Shown in pieces: positions 40,613 to 51,729 of a stretch of 64,000 nt of DNA. Where the stretch lies: positions 25,011,001-25,075,000 of the forward strand of contig CM069877.1 of the NCBI GenBank assembly GCA_036172665.1. Direction: 5' to 3'. The position numbers were made by a program, and so were the translations under genes. The notes beneath the pieces are model-generated. The model did no database searches. It saw only the letters and a list, made by a program, of their open reading frames with translations, and had not been told where the DNA came from. Positions within the stretch are counted from its first letter, which is position 1, and each line of letters starts with the position of its first letter. The stretch comes from Prosopocoilus inquinatus (Eukaryota; Arthropoda; Insecta; Coleoptera; Lucanidae).

Positions 40613-41805
40613 ACCAATAGTAACTAGAGTGAGGTTTCACATTCAAAGATTTAAGTACCGTGTTGCTTAGTCGAGCCAAAGCTAAAGCCCCACACAGTTC
40701 CAAACGGGGTATCGTCACCGGCTTTAAGGGAGACACCTTGGACTTGGCGCATAACAGACTGGTCTGAATCTTACCCTTATCATCAATGCATCTGAGATAA
40801 ATACAAGCTCCGTACGCATCATTTGATGCATCAGAAAAACCATGCAGCTCTATTATAACTGCATTTTCACACTTAACAGGTCTAGGGAATCGAAGCTTAT
40901 TTAAATCAAGGATTTGTGTTTTGAATTGCAACCATTTGTTGTGAAGACAAGAAGAAATAGATTCGTCCCAAGATACATGTTCCGCCCATAACCTTTGAAT
41001 TATAATTTTTGCGACAATTATACAAGGTGCAAGCAGCCCCAGTGGGTCATATATGTATTTGCGCAATGCTTGATAAAATTGTACGTTTAGTAACCTGCTT
41101 AGGAAACTTGTCAACATTGATGTTGTAAAGCAATGAATCGTCTGTGCATGACCAAAGTAAACCTAGCGTGCGGGTATTTTCGTTAGGACCTATGGTTAGT
41201 ACAGAAGAGTTTGTTTCAGGATTGGAAAAATCTTCAATGATTTTTGAATTGTTAGAGATCCACTTCCTTAACTCAAAGCGACCTTTTCTTAAAATATGTG
41301 ATATTTGTGAACAAATGGATCGTGCCTCCTCAACCGAATTGAAACCTGTTAGCAAATCATCCACGTAGAAATCTTTCAGTATGATTTGGGAAGCGGCAGG
41401 GAAGTCGTCGAGGCTTTCGTATGCGAACTGATGTAGACAACGTATGGCCAGATATGCTGCCGCAGCAGTGCCATATGTCACAGTATTAAGCTCATATTTG
41501 GATATAGTTTGCGATGGATCGTCACGCCAAAGAATACGCTGTAATGATCTTTGACTAGAATTAACAATAACCTGGCGATACATTTTCGCTATGTCTGCGG
41601 ACACAACATAACTATGCTCCCTAAATCGAAGAATGATGGACTGCAAATCGCTCTGAATATTTGGACCTACCATTTGGATGTCATTAACTGAAATCCCCGT
41701 AGTTGTAGGACAGGATCCATCAAAGACGACTCGCAACTTTGTTGTTAAACTCTCCTCCTTTATGACGCCATGGTGAGGCAAATAAATAATAAGAAGAATT
41801 TTCAT
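40548..41805 (-). pseudogene. BEL/Pao reverse transcriptase and RNase H (two frames)
   Basis: 41047-41805 holds RT: LRVVFDGSCPT, SADIAKMYRQV, NTVTYGTAAAAYLA and the catalytic FYVDDLLTG. 40548-41117 holds YDPLGLLAPCIIVAKIIIQR and RNase H (GFSDASNDAYGACIYLR; PRLELCGALALARL). The two frames overlap at 41047-41117 and need a one-base shift to join. BEL/Pao RT is identified by YVDD and the YDPLGLLAP linker. Confidence 0.92.
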
Positions 41806-44141
41806 TTTCGTCTGTTACCTTTGTCATGTGATCCAAAGCTTTGTATTCATTCATGAAACTGTGATAACGCTCTTTGAGGACTGTATTTCCCTGCAATTTG
41901 CGCTCAAGTGAATAAAACCGCTTCAATGCCGTTTGCATAGAATCGCCTAATTTATCCCAGGACTCCTTTAAAGGAATTTTCACGATGAACCTGCCGTCCT
42001 CATCACGTTTCATATTTTGAATGAAATGCGTCTCAGGCTGACTCCTCTGCAGACAGAATTTTTTCACCTGGAATTTCCTCTAATTCCCAAAACATTTTTA
42101 GCTGATCCTGAATAAGATCATTTGAATTTGTCACAAAATTACAATGGCTACGCTTGATCTGTTGCTCATGGAAAGAACCGGAAATGATCCACCCGAATTT
42201 TGTTTTTTGCAATGTAGGAAGCCCAGTGCCTAATTTTATCTGACCGATACAAATTAAGTCCCAGAAACATTCCGCTCCAAGCAGTAAATGTATTTTTGAA
42301 GGCTTATAAAAATTGGGGTCTGCTAATTTTATATTCCTTGGTATGTTTAGATGCTGGAATGGAATAAAATTCGCAGGAACGTGTTCTGCTATTCTGGGAA
42401 TCACATAACAGAATGTTGTAGTGCTGAAGTGATTGATACGCGATTTTACCTGAATATTACATTTTGCCTTTATCTGTGATTGAATTTGGTTTATACCAAC
42501 GATGGAGATGTTTGTATTAATTGTATCAAGGCCCAATTTGGTACGCAAATCAGCTGTTACAAAATTGGATTGTGATTCAGAATCCAGGATAGCGCGACAC
42601 TCATGAGCAATTCCATTTTTATCCAAAATTTCAACACATACCGTAGATAGTAACACCTGAGGATTGCCCGAAATAGTCGACATGGTAACTGTGGGCTGCG
42701 ATTGCTCAGCTGTTTGAGTTTCAAAATGCAACAACGTATTGAGCCTAGCTTGACACTTTTTGCAATTTTTTGATTTGCAATTTTTGGAAAAATGCCCAAA
42801 GCGAAGACAATTTAAACAAAGTCCCTTTGCCTTTGCCCCTTTGATTCGCTCATTGATTGATAGTTTAATAAATGAATCGCATGCAGAAATCCAATGATCG
42901 CCTCCGCAAAATGCGCAAGTATTATTTGTAACCACAAATGATTTGGAGGTCTTTTGGGAATGCTTTGCCGCCGAAAGAGGCTGTAAAGATAAAAAACGCG
43001 AATTTGCCTTAGAATTTTCGATGGTTTCCAATAATTGAGCACGGTCACTGAGGAAATTTTCAAAATGCGTGAAAGTAATTCCTTCATTTATGTTCGACGC
43101 GCTTTTTTCCCACTCGTTTACTGTTGTGCTGTCTAGTTTTTTCGAGATGATATAAATTAACAAATCGTCCCATTTGTCAACAGGTAAACCTAACGATTCT
43201 AAAAACCTTAAGTGCTTTAAAACCTCGTCTATAAGTTGCCTCAAACCCGCTGATGATTCTTTATTGATGGGAGGAATTTCAGCGAATGCTTGTATATGAT
43301 TGTGTTTGAGAATGCGTTTGTTATTATATCGTTTGCATAGCAAATCCCATGCCACCTGATAATTACTGCCTGTTGTTTCTAAAGCCGCTATTTTATTAGA
43401 CGCATCGCCTTGTATCGTCGCCTTTAAATAATGAAACTTTTGGACATCGTTTATTTTGCTATTGTTGTGAATCAAAGATTCAAACGTATCGTGAAATTCC
43501 AACCACTCGTTGAATTTTCCATTAAATCTTGGTAGATTTATGGTCGGTAATTTTATGTTACATGAATTTTCCGCGGAACGCGTAGAACTCCCGGAATGAT
43601 TCGAACTTACGTCCACGTCGTTACAGTCCGCCTGACTTATTAACACCTTTGCTGAGCTTAACAATTTAAAATACTCATTTTCAAAACTCTCCCGTTCAAG
43701 AAATTCGCTTTCTAAATTTCCCGCGTAGTTCTCGATTTCAGTTTGAATTTCCTCAAAATTGACAATGAGGCCCTCGAAATTAGCTGTTCTGTTTTGCAAT
43801 TCGCATATTTGCGCTTTACTTAGGGTGCCAGTGTTAAATTCGTCAGTTAACTTCGTTACGAATTTGCTAAAAAATGTTACACGCGCTTTTAACGAGCCGC
43901 GTTTTTTGTGCAACTGCATATTTTCTACCGACATTTTTCGATCAAACTTGAGCAATGTTAAATTATCTACGTAAGGAAAATAGGAAAACTCACTTGTTTT
44001 GTTTGTTTCAGCTTTCAGTTTCACGATTGATTCGAGCCCGCAGCTGCTGCTTCTGGTACTCGTTTCCGATGTTACAATGGCCGTCCCAACGCCACGTTGA
44101 CACTCACGATGTGGAATGTTTTTCCTTGCTAATCTTGCCAA
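41720..44141 (-). pseudogene. BEL/Pao Gag-protease and start of RT
   Basis: 44141-42033 is a 702-codon frame: N-terminal coiled region, LPRFNGKFNEWLEFHDTFES (DUF1759-type), knuckle CLNCLRFGHFSKNC, then the aspartic protease region AILDSESQSNFVT. There the usual Asp-Ser-Gly of the active site reads Asp-Ser-Glu. 42067-41720 continues in another frame (WDKLGDSMQTALKRFYSLER) and a third takes over near 41790 (YLPHHGV). A candidate primer-binding site TGGTCCTTCGAG directly follows the 5' LTR on the minus strand. Confidence 0.9.
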
Positions 44142-44159
44142 TCACGACTCGAAGGACCA

Positions 44160-44386
44160 TGTTTATGTTTGATTGTACTTCTCTTTGTTGTTGGTTGTCA
44201 TGCGTTGGGGTGTTTTTGTGAATTATCAATTTGTTTTAATGATTAAACACGTGCACGTTTTTTACTGCTTTTTATTGTTCGCCATCTTGCTGGCCACACA
44301 CATGAAGTTTTTTGTCAGCGCTACTTAAAGCATTGCTACCAACTTAAACATCTGTACAGTTCTACATTCTAAATAAATCTCAAACA
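44160..44386 (-). repeat. 5' LTR of BEL/Pao element
   Basis: Same length and ends as 38491-38717, followed by GTACC. TGATTAAACACGTGCACG and AAATAAA elements are shared. Confidence 0.95.
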
Positions 44387-44562
44387 GTACCATCGCGAAT
44401 TAAGAATCAGTAATACTACTTTTATTGTCAAAGTAAAACCATAACAAGAAACTTCATTCTGACTTTTGTTCAAAGTTGAGTTTAAACCAAAATATTTTGC
44501 TTAATTTCTACCAAAAATTAGAACTCCTTTATCCCAGTATTTTCCGGTCGCGATGGTACGTA
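44387..44562. mobile_element. Short MITE-like unit beside the BEL element
   Basis: GTACCATCGCGA at the left (44387-44398) is mirrored exactly by TCGCGATGGTAC (about 44549-44560), bounding about 175 bp. The BEL/Pao element has inserted at its left end, duplicating GTACC. No coding content. Confidence 0.55.
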
Positions 44563-44814
44563 CCGTAGATTGAACAGTACAAGTTCTGTGGTAATCGCAA
44601 GAACTGTCAGAATACAAAATTTAGGTTATGCGATGAACCTGAATTCAAGCTATTTTCTATTAAGTATGAAAATGGTACTTTCAAATTTTCTTCTAGCATT
44701 GTCACTTTCACCAATAAATATGATAATTTGCAGATATAAAAAAGTAGAATCTTATGCACTGAATCGTACTCAGTGTACCTCCCATCTATTTCCAACCTCA
44801 AGTAATAAAATGAG

Positions 44815-44880
44815 TTGGAGTTACTCCGAGTGCGCACTCAGTGCAAGTAGTGCACGTCAGTAGAAAACGCTATCAGTTTT
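44815..44880 (+). repeat. Dispersed repeat shared with 30110-30175
   Basis: Both carry GCACTCAGTGCA followed by GCACGTCAGTAGAAAACGCT, within otherwise different DNA; the other copy is in the foldback element of CCT3 intron 3. Confidence 0.65.
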
Positions 44881-45308
44881 TGTCAAGTAAGAAGTCGAGA
44901 TATATTTTTTATTTATAGATTTTGCGTTTTTAACACTAAACATTTGAAAGAGGTAGGTACAAATTCAAACTGCGGCATATTGCGCATATTAACGATGATT
45001 CATAAACATACAATTTAATACGTAAAATAGAAGTATTAGCTACAATCCTTATTTCACATCACCTGTATTTGTTATTCTGATCTGTCAAATTGGTCCGACT
45101 AATCACTTGATGTTTCAGACCACGTTGGTGACATTTTAAATCGCGACCAATTTTTCCAATCAGCTGATTGACCACGTGGTACAGTCTGACCGTTGACTTA
45201 ACGATTTTTCTTAAAATTGTTAAAATTTGTAATTCAATAAAAAAAAAACATATGTAGCGCCCTCTATTCAGTTAATATCAACCATGTAAGTAAGTTGGCA
45301 ACAGTGTG

Positions 45309-45550
45309 TAGCACAATACACACACAAATCAGTAGGGACAGCTTGGGCTTTTCGCTCTTACCGTTTCTGAGAGCGCATGTGCTAAATGAGCGGGCATTCA
45401 TCAAGCGGCCGAGCGTGGCGCAACGGTCAATGGTTGATGGCCCCGTTCAGGTAACCACAGGAACTGAGTTACTAATTCAACAAAGCTATTAAACAGACAT
45501 GCTTTTGGAGTGCCAAGCTTCAGCAACTAGTATTCTCACATTAACCCTTT
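45309..45550 (+). repeat. SINE-like repeat with tRNA-type promoter boxes
   Basis: Homologous to 60590-60838. TGGCGCAACGG (45416-45426) resembles a pol III A box and GTTCAGGTAACC (from 45445) a B box, about 30 bp apart as in tRNA-derived SINEs. The conserved tail contains TGCTTTTGGAGTGCCAAGCT and ends at CCCTTTAAGA. It begins where the copia left LTR stops matching. Confidence 0.6.
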
Positions 45551-45789
45551 AAGAACACGAGTTGTTAACTTTCAATATGCTGAATCTGCATCAGGGTCTG
45601 CATTCAGACTCGGTGATCACCTGAACGTGGCCAAAAAACGGACGTTCCGCCAAAATTCCGGCATGCATTCAATATGGCCGTCAATTACCGATCAGCTGTT
45701 TTGGTGGATAAGTAACCATTAGATTATCTTATCGAATTTCATCATGTTTCGACTATTTTGAGCTCACTTGTAATCTTACGTAATACTTA

Positions 45790-46270
45790 TATCGCGAGTG
45801 TACCGAAATTAAAAGGTCGTGAGAACTATGATGAGTGGGCGTTCGCTGCTGAAAATTTCCTGATTCTCGATGAAATGAAACGAACGTCGACAAAGTCACT
45901 CAGGCAAGGGCCAAATTGATCCTAATGATCGATACGTCATTATTTATTCACGTAAAGGAGACGAAGACTGCTTAAGAACTTTGGATAAAATTAAAAAGGT
46001 TGTATGATGACACCGGTTTCACTAGAAGAATCAGTTTGTTTCGGTCATTGATTTCGACACGTTTAGAAAATATGGACAATATGGCGTCTTATGTAAATCA
46101 TATTGTTGGGACTGCACAGAGGCTCAGGGGTACAGGATTCGAAATCAGTGATGAATGGGTTGGATCATTACTTCTTGCAGGATTACTCGAGAAATTTTCA
46201 CCAATGATAATGGCTATCGAACATAGTGGAATTGAAATTACAACTGATGCAATAAAAACTAAGTTGCTGG
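45790..46270 (+). pseudogene. Copia Gag, N-terminal part
   Basis: The frame reads KLKGRENYDEWAFAAENF, the N-terminal motif of copia Gag, then after disruptions FTRRISLFRSLISTRLENMD and GTGFEISDEWVGSLLLAGLL up to the hAT MITE at 46271. Stops occur near 45975. Gag resumes at 47025. Confidence 0.8.
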
Positions 46271-47016
46271 CAGAGCTGGGTCGGATACTCGGAAAATGTA
46301 TCCGAATATCGGATACGGATACTGGCAATGGGGTCCGGATACCGGATACAAAATACGGATACTTTTAGTTGCAAAATGTATTCTAAATACACGTATCCTG
46401 ATACTTTTTGCGGATACTGGATACGAATACTTTTTCTCTTGAAAACCAGACCCTAAAATAAAACTACAATTTTAATACACTTCAAATCAACTGCCTTTCA
46501 ATAATAAGGAAGTGAAGCAATACATTGATTTAGAACTTAGTGAACTTACAAGGTTTTGCGGATGTATTAATGTATTTAAAATTTTACTTTGTACTAGACA
46601 CTAGACACCAATGGCACCGTCTGGACCTAAACACTTTCAATCAGTTGTTAGTATGTTGACGACTGATGATGATTTAATGATTTGATACAAGATACTATAA
46701 TGGCTATGTTCGTCATGACACTCAGGGCGCCAGAAGTATGAGGGAGAACGACTGCGTTTCAGCGCATGTAAGAATGAGAAAAATAATACCTCGAGTGTCA
46801 TTTCGAATGCACGCCTACAAGATACTATCTCGCTCGCCTATAAGGGAAAGATTTTGTGCAGCAATTACGAGTTGTATCCGTGGAAAGATGAAAGGTATCC
46901 GGATACGGATACTTTAATAATTACGTGGCGGTTACGGATAAGGGATACATTTCTCCCAAAGGATTCGGATACAGTCTTCGGATACATAAACAGTATCCGA
47001 ATACTACCCAGCTCTG
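46271..47016. mobile_element. hAT-type MITE with GGATAC repeats
   Basis: 746 bp with inverted ends CAGAGCTGGGT and a perfect 8-bp duplication GTTGCTGG on both sides (46263-46270 and 47017-47024). CAGRG ends and an 8-bp duplication fit hAT. Both ends are packed with GGATAC/GTATCC hexamers. There is no transposase gene. Confidence 0.92.
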
Positions 47017-47024
47017 GTTGCTGG

Positions 47025-47742
47025 ACAAGGTGGATGATAATCCAGCTAAGCTCTTCTAAGTAAAGTAGCGTGACGTAGGAAACCTAAAACAGGCAAGGTC
47101 AGCAATCATAAAAATGAAATGGCAAAATCAACATCCATCAAAAAGGAAATTCGCTGCTATCGTTGCAAACAAATTGGACATTACAAGAAGAACTGTCCTG
47201 TTTCTAAGTCAGATAGGGATAACCATACAACTGCACAGGTTTTTAGTGCAATTTTTCTGAGAGGACAAGGTTTTAAGAAAACAGATTGGTACATAGACTC
47301 TGGTGCCAGTGTTCATGTAACCACTAACAGAGACTTATTAGAAAACATTACCTTTGGACCAAAAGAAATCATAGTTGCAGATAAGTCCAAAGTACTTGTG
47401 GAGTGTTCGGGAAATTTAAATATTACTACAATAGTAGGAAATAAAAAAATACCCGTATTAGTGAAAGATGTGGTATACGTCCCAAAAGTGGCTGTTAACC
47501 TATTATCTGTAAGCCAACTCATAAAAAAGGGCAATAATGTTATTTTCACTAACGATGGATGCACAATATACAATGGAAATCAACAAGTGATCGGTACTGC
47601 AAAATTGGTTAACAACATGTACAAGTTAGATGTTGAAATTTCCAATCGTTGTTTCTTGGAATCGGCTGAAACATGGCATCATAGACTGGGGAATATCAAT
47701 GAAAAAGAGCTTAAGAAGATAGATGACCGAAGGAGCTGTTGA
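47025..47742 (+). pseudogene. Copia Gag zinc knuckle, protease and pre-integrase domain
   Basis: From 47119 the 207-codon frame has the knuckle CYRCKQIGHYKKNC, the protease site WYIDSGASVHVT, KDVVYVPKVAVNLLSVSQL and the pre-integrase motif ETWHHRLGNINEKELKK. It ends at a frameshift before the integrase. The order and motifs match copia polyproteins. Confidence 0.92.
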
Positions 47743-48556
47743 GGGCATCATATGTAAGGGAGAAATCAGGACCAGTAAGCGAAATTGTGAGATTTGTAAT
47801 GATGGTAAGCAGACTAGATTACCATTTCCGAGTAAGGGATCACGAGCAGATAATATACTAGAAATAGTGCCTGGCAGACATTTGTGGCCCTATGGAAGTT
47901 AAATCATTGGGTAGCTCGAAATACTTTCTCATAATTAAAGATGACTTCAGTAAAATGGCTTTTGTTTACTTTTTACAAAACAAAGATCCGGTGCTTGAAA
48001 ATTTCTAACAATTTAAAAGTATGGTTGAAAACCAACAGATAAAAAGATTAAAATTTTGAGAAGTGATAATGGTGGAGAATTCTGTGGAACAGTTTTCGAA
48101 AATTTTCTAAAACAAGTGGGGATATTGCAACAAACATCAAACCCCTATACCTCAGAACAAAACGGTTCAGCTAAACGTTTAAATAGAACTGTTGTCGAAA
48201 AGACGAGGTGCTTGTTATTTGATGCAAAGCTTGATAAGAAATTTTGGGCAGAAACGGTCAATACTGTTGTATATCTGCATAACAGAAGTACATTATCAAC
48301 CTTGGGAAATAAAACACCTTTTGAGATATGGTGTGGGAAGAAACCAGACATTAGTAATCTCAGAATTTTTGGGAGTAAAGTAATGGCACATATTCCCAAG
48401 TCGCAAAGGTTAAAATGGGACAAGAAATCAAAGAGATTGATATTAGTGAGATACAGTGAAACGAGCAAAGGTTACAGGCTCTACAATCCTGAAACGAATA
48501 AAATTGAGATTCATAGGGATGTGACAATTATGGAAGAAAGTAGTGACGAAACATGA
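47743..48556 (+). pseudogene. Copia integrase
   Basis: The first catalytic Asp region is readable around 47870-47960 (DICGPMEVKSLGSSKYFLII) in a broken frame. 48056-48556 carries RSDNGGEFCGTVFENFLKQ, TSEQNGSAKRLNRTVVEKTR and KLDKKFWAETVNTVVYLHNR. At the final Glu position the motif reads SAKRLNRT (Lys), where most copia integrases have Glu. Ends with a TGA. Confidence 0.85.
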
Positions 48557-48559
48557 ATA

Positions 48560-50300
48560 GTCTTAAAGCAAGTTCATAAGGAAGTGGATTCAGTGGGGGA
48601 CAATGATGAAGGTGAACAATCTGAAGAAAAACAAGTTGAAAATGTTTCAGTGGAAGGAAATTCATTGAATTCAGAATCTGTGAACGCTTATTCAGAGTTT
48701 GAAGACACAAGTGATGAAGAATGGATGAGTGGAACTCAAGAACTACCAGTGTCGGAGATGAGAAGATCAAAGCGAGAGCCAAAGCCAAAGGAGTTTATGG
48801 ATTTTGTGACTTACATGTGTGCGGAGAGTTCAATCATGGACGATCCAGTTACCAAGTAAGAAGCTTTATCGAGGCCAAATGCTGAAATGTGCAGACAAGT
48901 CATGTCAGAGGAGCTACAGAGCTTTGAAATAAGTAATCCCTGGGAAGTAGCTGAAGTAGCAAGTAGGCCGAAAGATTCTTCAGCAGCAGTGGTAAAGTGT
49001 AAGTGGGTTTTTAAGAAGGTCAGTATTGAAGGTGGAGTGAAATATCGTGCTAGGTTAGTCGCAAAGGGTTTCACACAAAAACAGGGCATAGACTATGACG
49101 AAACTTTTTCTCCTGTAGTAAGACACTCTAGTTTACGATTACTCTTTGCATTGTCGGTGAAGTTAGGCTTAGATATAAATCACCTAGATGTAAAAACTGC
49201 TTTTTTAAATGGCTATATGAAGGAAACTGTATACATTGACATACCAGAAAGTTTTGTTTGGTCAGATAAAATTAATAAATGTTTAAAATTAAATAAGGCA
49301 ATGTACGGACTCATTCAGAGCATGAAATGAGCGAGTAAACGACACCTTACTGGAACTAAATTTTAAAAGGTCAAAATATGAACCGTGTCTATATACTAAG
49401 AGGCAAAATGGATTGATTACAATCACTGCGGTATACGTAGATGATTTTTTCATTTTTTCCAACGATGAAACTGAAACTAGTACTGTTAAAAGTGAGTTAA
49501 TTTCTAAATTTCAAATCAAAGATTTAGGAAGAATCAAGGAATGTTTAAGCATGCAGATAGATTTTGATAAGGAAAACAATGTTGTTACTTTAAGCCAGAG
49601 AAAGTATATTGAACAATTGTTAAAAAAAATTAACTTAACTGAAGCAAAAACGGTTAAAACTCCTACGAAAGTAAATTAAAGAAAAGAGTACAAATGATCA
49701 TACTGTTAATCAATTTCCTTATCAAAATTTTATAGGTAGTCTTTTGTATTTATCAATAGAAGAAGGTTGTTGGAGAAATGCTAAGCGTGTTTTAAGATAC
49801 CTGAAAGGGACCATGAATTACCAGTTAAGATTTTCAAAAAAATGATTTAGATATACAGGGTTTTGCAGATGCAGACTGGGCAACAGATACGACAAATCGT
49901 AGATCTTATACGGGCTACGTATTCAAATTTTGTGAGTCTTTAGTATCTTGGGAAAGCTCAAAACAGAGAACAGTAGCATTGTCAAGCACACAGGCCGAAT
50001 GTATGGCACTATCAGAAGTCTGCAAAGAAGCATTGTACTTGAGAGGCTTAATGACAGAAATAACTGGAAACGTAATATGTATTACTCTGTTCAATGATAA
50101 TCAAAGTGCTTTGAATTTATCAGTCAATCCAGTCCATCATAAAAGAAGTAAGCACATAGACGTTCGCTACCACGAGAGGTAATTTCTAACAAATTTGTAA
50201 ATGTGGAATATTTGCCTACAAATGTTATGCCTGCAGATATCTTAACTAAAAGTTTGGGTCCTGAAAAACATTACAGATTGTTAGATTTACTAGGCTTAGT
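48560..50300 (+). pseudogene. Copia reverse transcriptase and RNase H
   Basis: Pieces: 48887-49330 with KCKWVFKKVSIEGGVKYRAR, LVAKGFTQKQGIDYDETFSP and HLDVKTAFLNGYMKETVY; 49413-49679 with the catalytic YVDDFFIF; about 49850-50290 with RNase H (DADWATDTTNRRSYTGYVF, ALSSTQAECMALSEVCKEAL). The frame is broken at 49330, 49680 and 49845, and about 60 codons appear deleted near 49740-49770. Confidence 0.9.
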
Positions 50301-50339
50301 TAGTTTGTAAGATGTGTTTTCTGTATTGATAAGTTGGGG

Positions 50340-50509
50340 TGTTAAAATTTGTATATCAATAAAAAAAACACATGTAGCGCCCTCTATTCAGTTAATATCA
50401 ACCATGTAAGTAAGTTGGCAACAGTGTGTATCTAAGTAGTTGTAACCAAGATGGTGGTGCAAGAATAAAAGTTATGAACCACGTGCTGTATTTTTTACTC
50501 TACCCTACA
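50340..50509 (+). repeat. 3' LTR of copia element
   Basis: 170 bp, preceded by AAGTTGGGG as candidate polypurine tract, containing AATAAA near its start and followed by AAAAT duplication. Confidence 0.92.
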
Positions 50510-50867
50510 AAAATAACCGTTCACTTAACGCAACCATGGTAAAAGCATGCAATGAGTTTGTCAAGAATTGTTCAATACAATGTACAAGATATTAGCTTAT
50601 AAAACTGTAATATCTTGTTTAATCTCGTTGTCTTAACCATTTCAATGTTATGTTCGGGTCAACTCCGGTTTTATAGCGACAGTACTTTACGACACATGTC
50701 TGATTTATTAGACAAAGATAGTAAACGACTCAGCTTCGGCTTCTGTGACGTTTACTTTCCTAGTCTATTGAAAATTTTTGTCCAGACTGTTGTAGTAACG
50801 TATTTATTCGCAGAGATGGCGCGAGGAGTAATTGTAAATTTGGCGCGAATGGAATGTCACATGTCAA

Positions 50868-51715
50868 TAGCTGTTTTCCCGTTACGCAATTTGTGCACCC
50901 AAACGAGCCCAAAAGCGCAAAAGAGGGCGAAGCGCACGTTCCAGTTAGACAACTTTCCATAAGTTTATACATGAAGGTCACGCGTTTAAAACCCAAGTGT
51001 GCTTGAAACTCAAAATTCAGAGCTAACGGGAAAACACCTAATGTCAATTGCTTCAGTGATGGCGTGATCGTTTAAGTAAATTAAACATCTGGCACAAATA
51101 TAATGGGTTAAATCAAATTGTCCGTTAAATAAACATTATTGATGATTAAATTATTTTTGTGTGAAGAAGAACGAGAATAGTCTCTAATATAAACAGAGTT
51201 TGAGAAAAATGGACCTCGCAAGATCTGCAAAAGAAGATTTAAGTGTGTTGTTATTGGATGCAATTCATGTTCCAATCAGATAAAATTTCCTTCAATTTGG
51301 AATTGGGGCTGCTAATTTAAATATCAAAGCCCTGTGACAATTTCGATGCAAGATGTGAATAGGTGCTTTCTTTTGCTTAAAAATTTGAATCGTGTTTCGA
51401 ATAGTTTGGACCTGAATTTTGTAGTTGTTGCAACAAAACACCTGACTTTAATTTTTGATTGGCAGTTCATTTGTAAATAACCATAATTCAATCCAAACAA
51501 GTTTTAAACATAGAGAGAGTCAAAGAAAAGAATGTCTGTTTTTGAATTAAAACACGTTAGCTCTGAATTTTGCGTTTCAAGCACACTTGGGTTTTAAACG
51601 CGTGACCTTCGTGTATAAACTTATGGAAAGTTGTCTAATTGGAACGTGGGCTTCGCGCTCTTTTGCGCTTTTGGGCTAGTTTGGGTGCACAAATTGCGTA
51701 ACGGGAAAACAGCTA
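50868..51715. mobile_element. Foldback MITE with about 160-bp inverted ends
   Basis: 50868-51027 and 51555-51715 are inverted copies; shared blocks include TAGCTGTTTTCCCGTTACGC and ACACTTGGGTTTTAAACGCG. The centre (51028-51554) is non-coding. Target duplication is not clear. Confidence 0.85.
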
Positions 51716-51729
51716 CTGATGAAAGGTCA

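Larger units (their letters stand above)
38491..44386 (-). mobile_element. BEL/Pao LTR retrotransposon
   Basis: The LTRs 38491-38717 and 44160-44386 are both 227 bp and differ at about two positions. Flanks are a perfect 5-bp GTACC (38486-38490 and 44387-44391). Coding is on the minus strand: Gag with DUF1759-type region and zinc knuckle, protease, RT, RNase H, integrase and the DUF5641-type C-terminus, in the order expected for BEL/Pao. The LTRs suggest recent insertion, yet the coding region has four frame changes. Confidence 0.96.
45218..50509 (+). mobile_element. Ty1/copia LTR retrotransposon, decayed
   Basis: Right LTR 50340-50509 (170 bp, TGTTAAAATTTGTA...CCCTACA); left LTR from 45218 keeps only about 91 bp. 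A perfect 5-bp AAAAT flanks both ends (45213-45217 and 50510-50514). The plus strand codes in the order Gag, protease, integrase, RT, RNase H, which is diagnostic for copia. A hAT MITE splits gag, a SINE occupies the leader, and stops and frameshifts break pol. Confidence 0.94.

Noticed and set aside
45400..45470. Functional tRNA gene at the A/B-box-like motifs
   Set aside because: No cloverleaf can be closed: acceptor and anticodon stems do not pair. A tRNA-derived SINE fits better.
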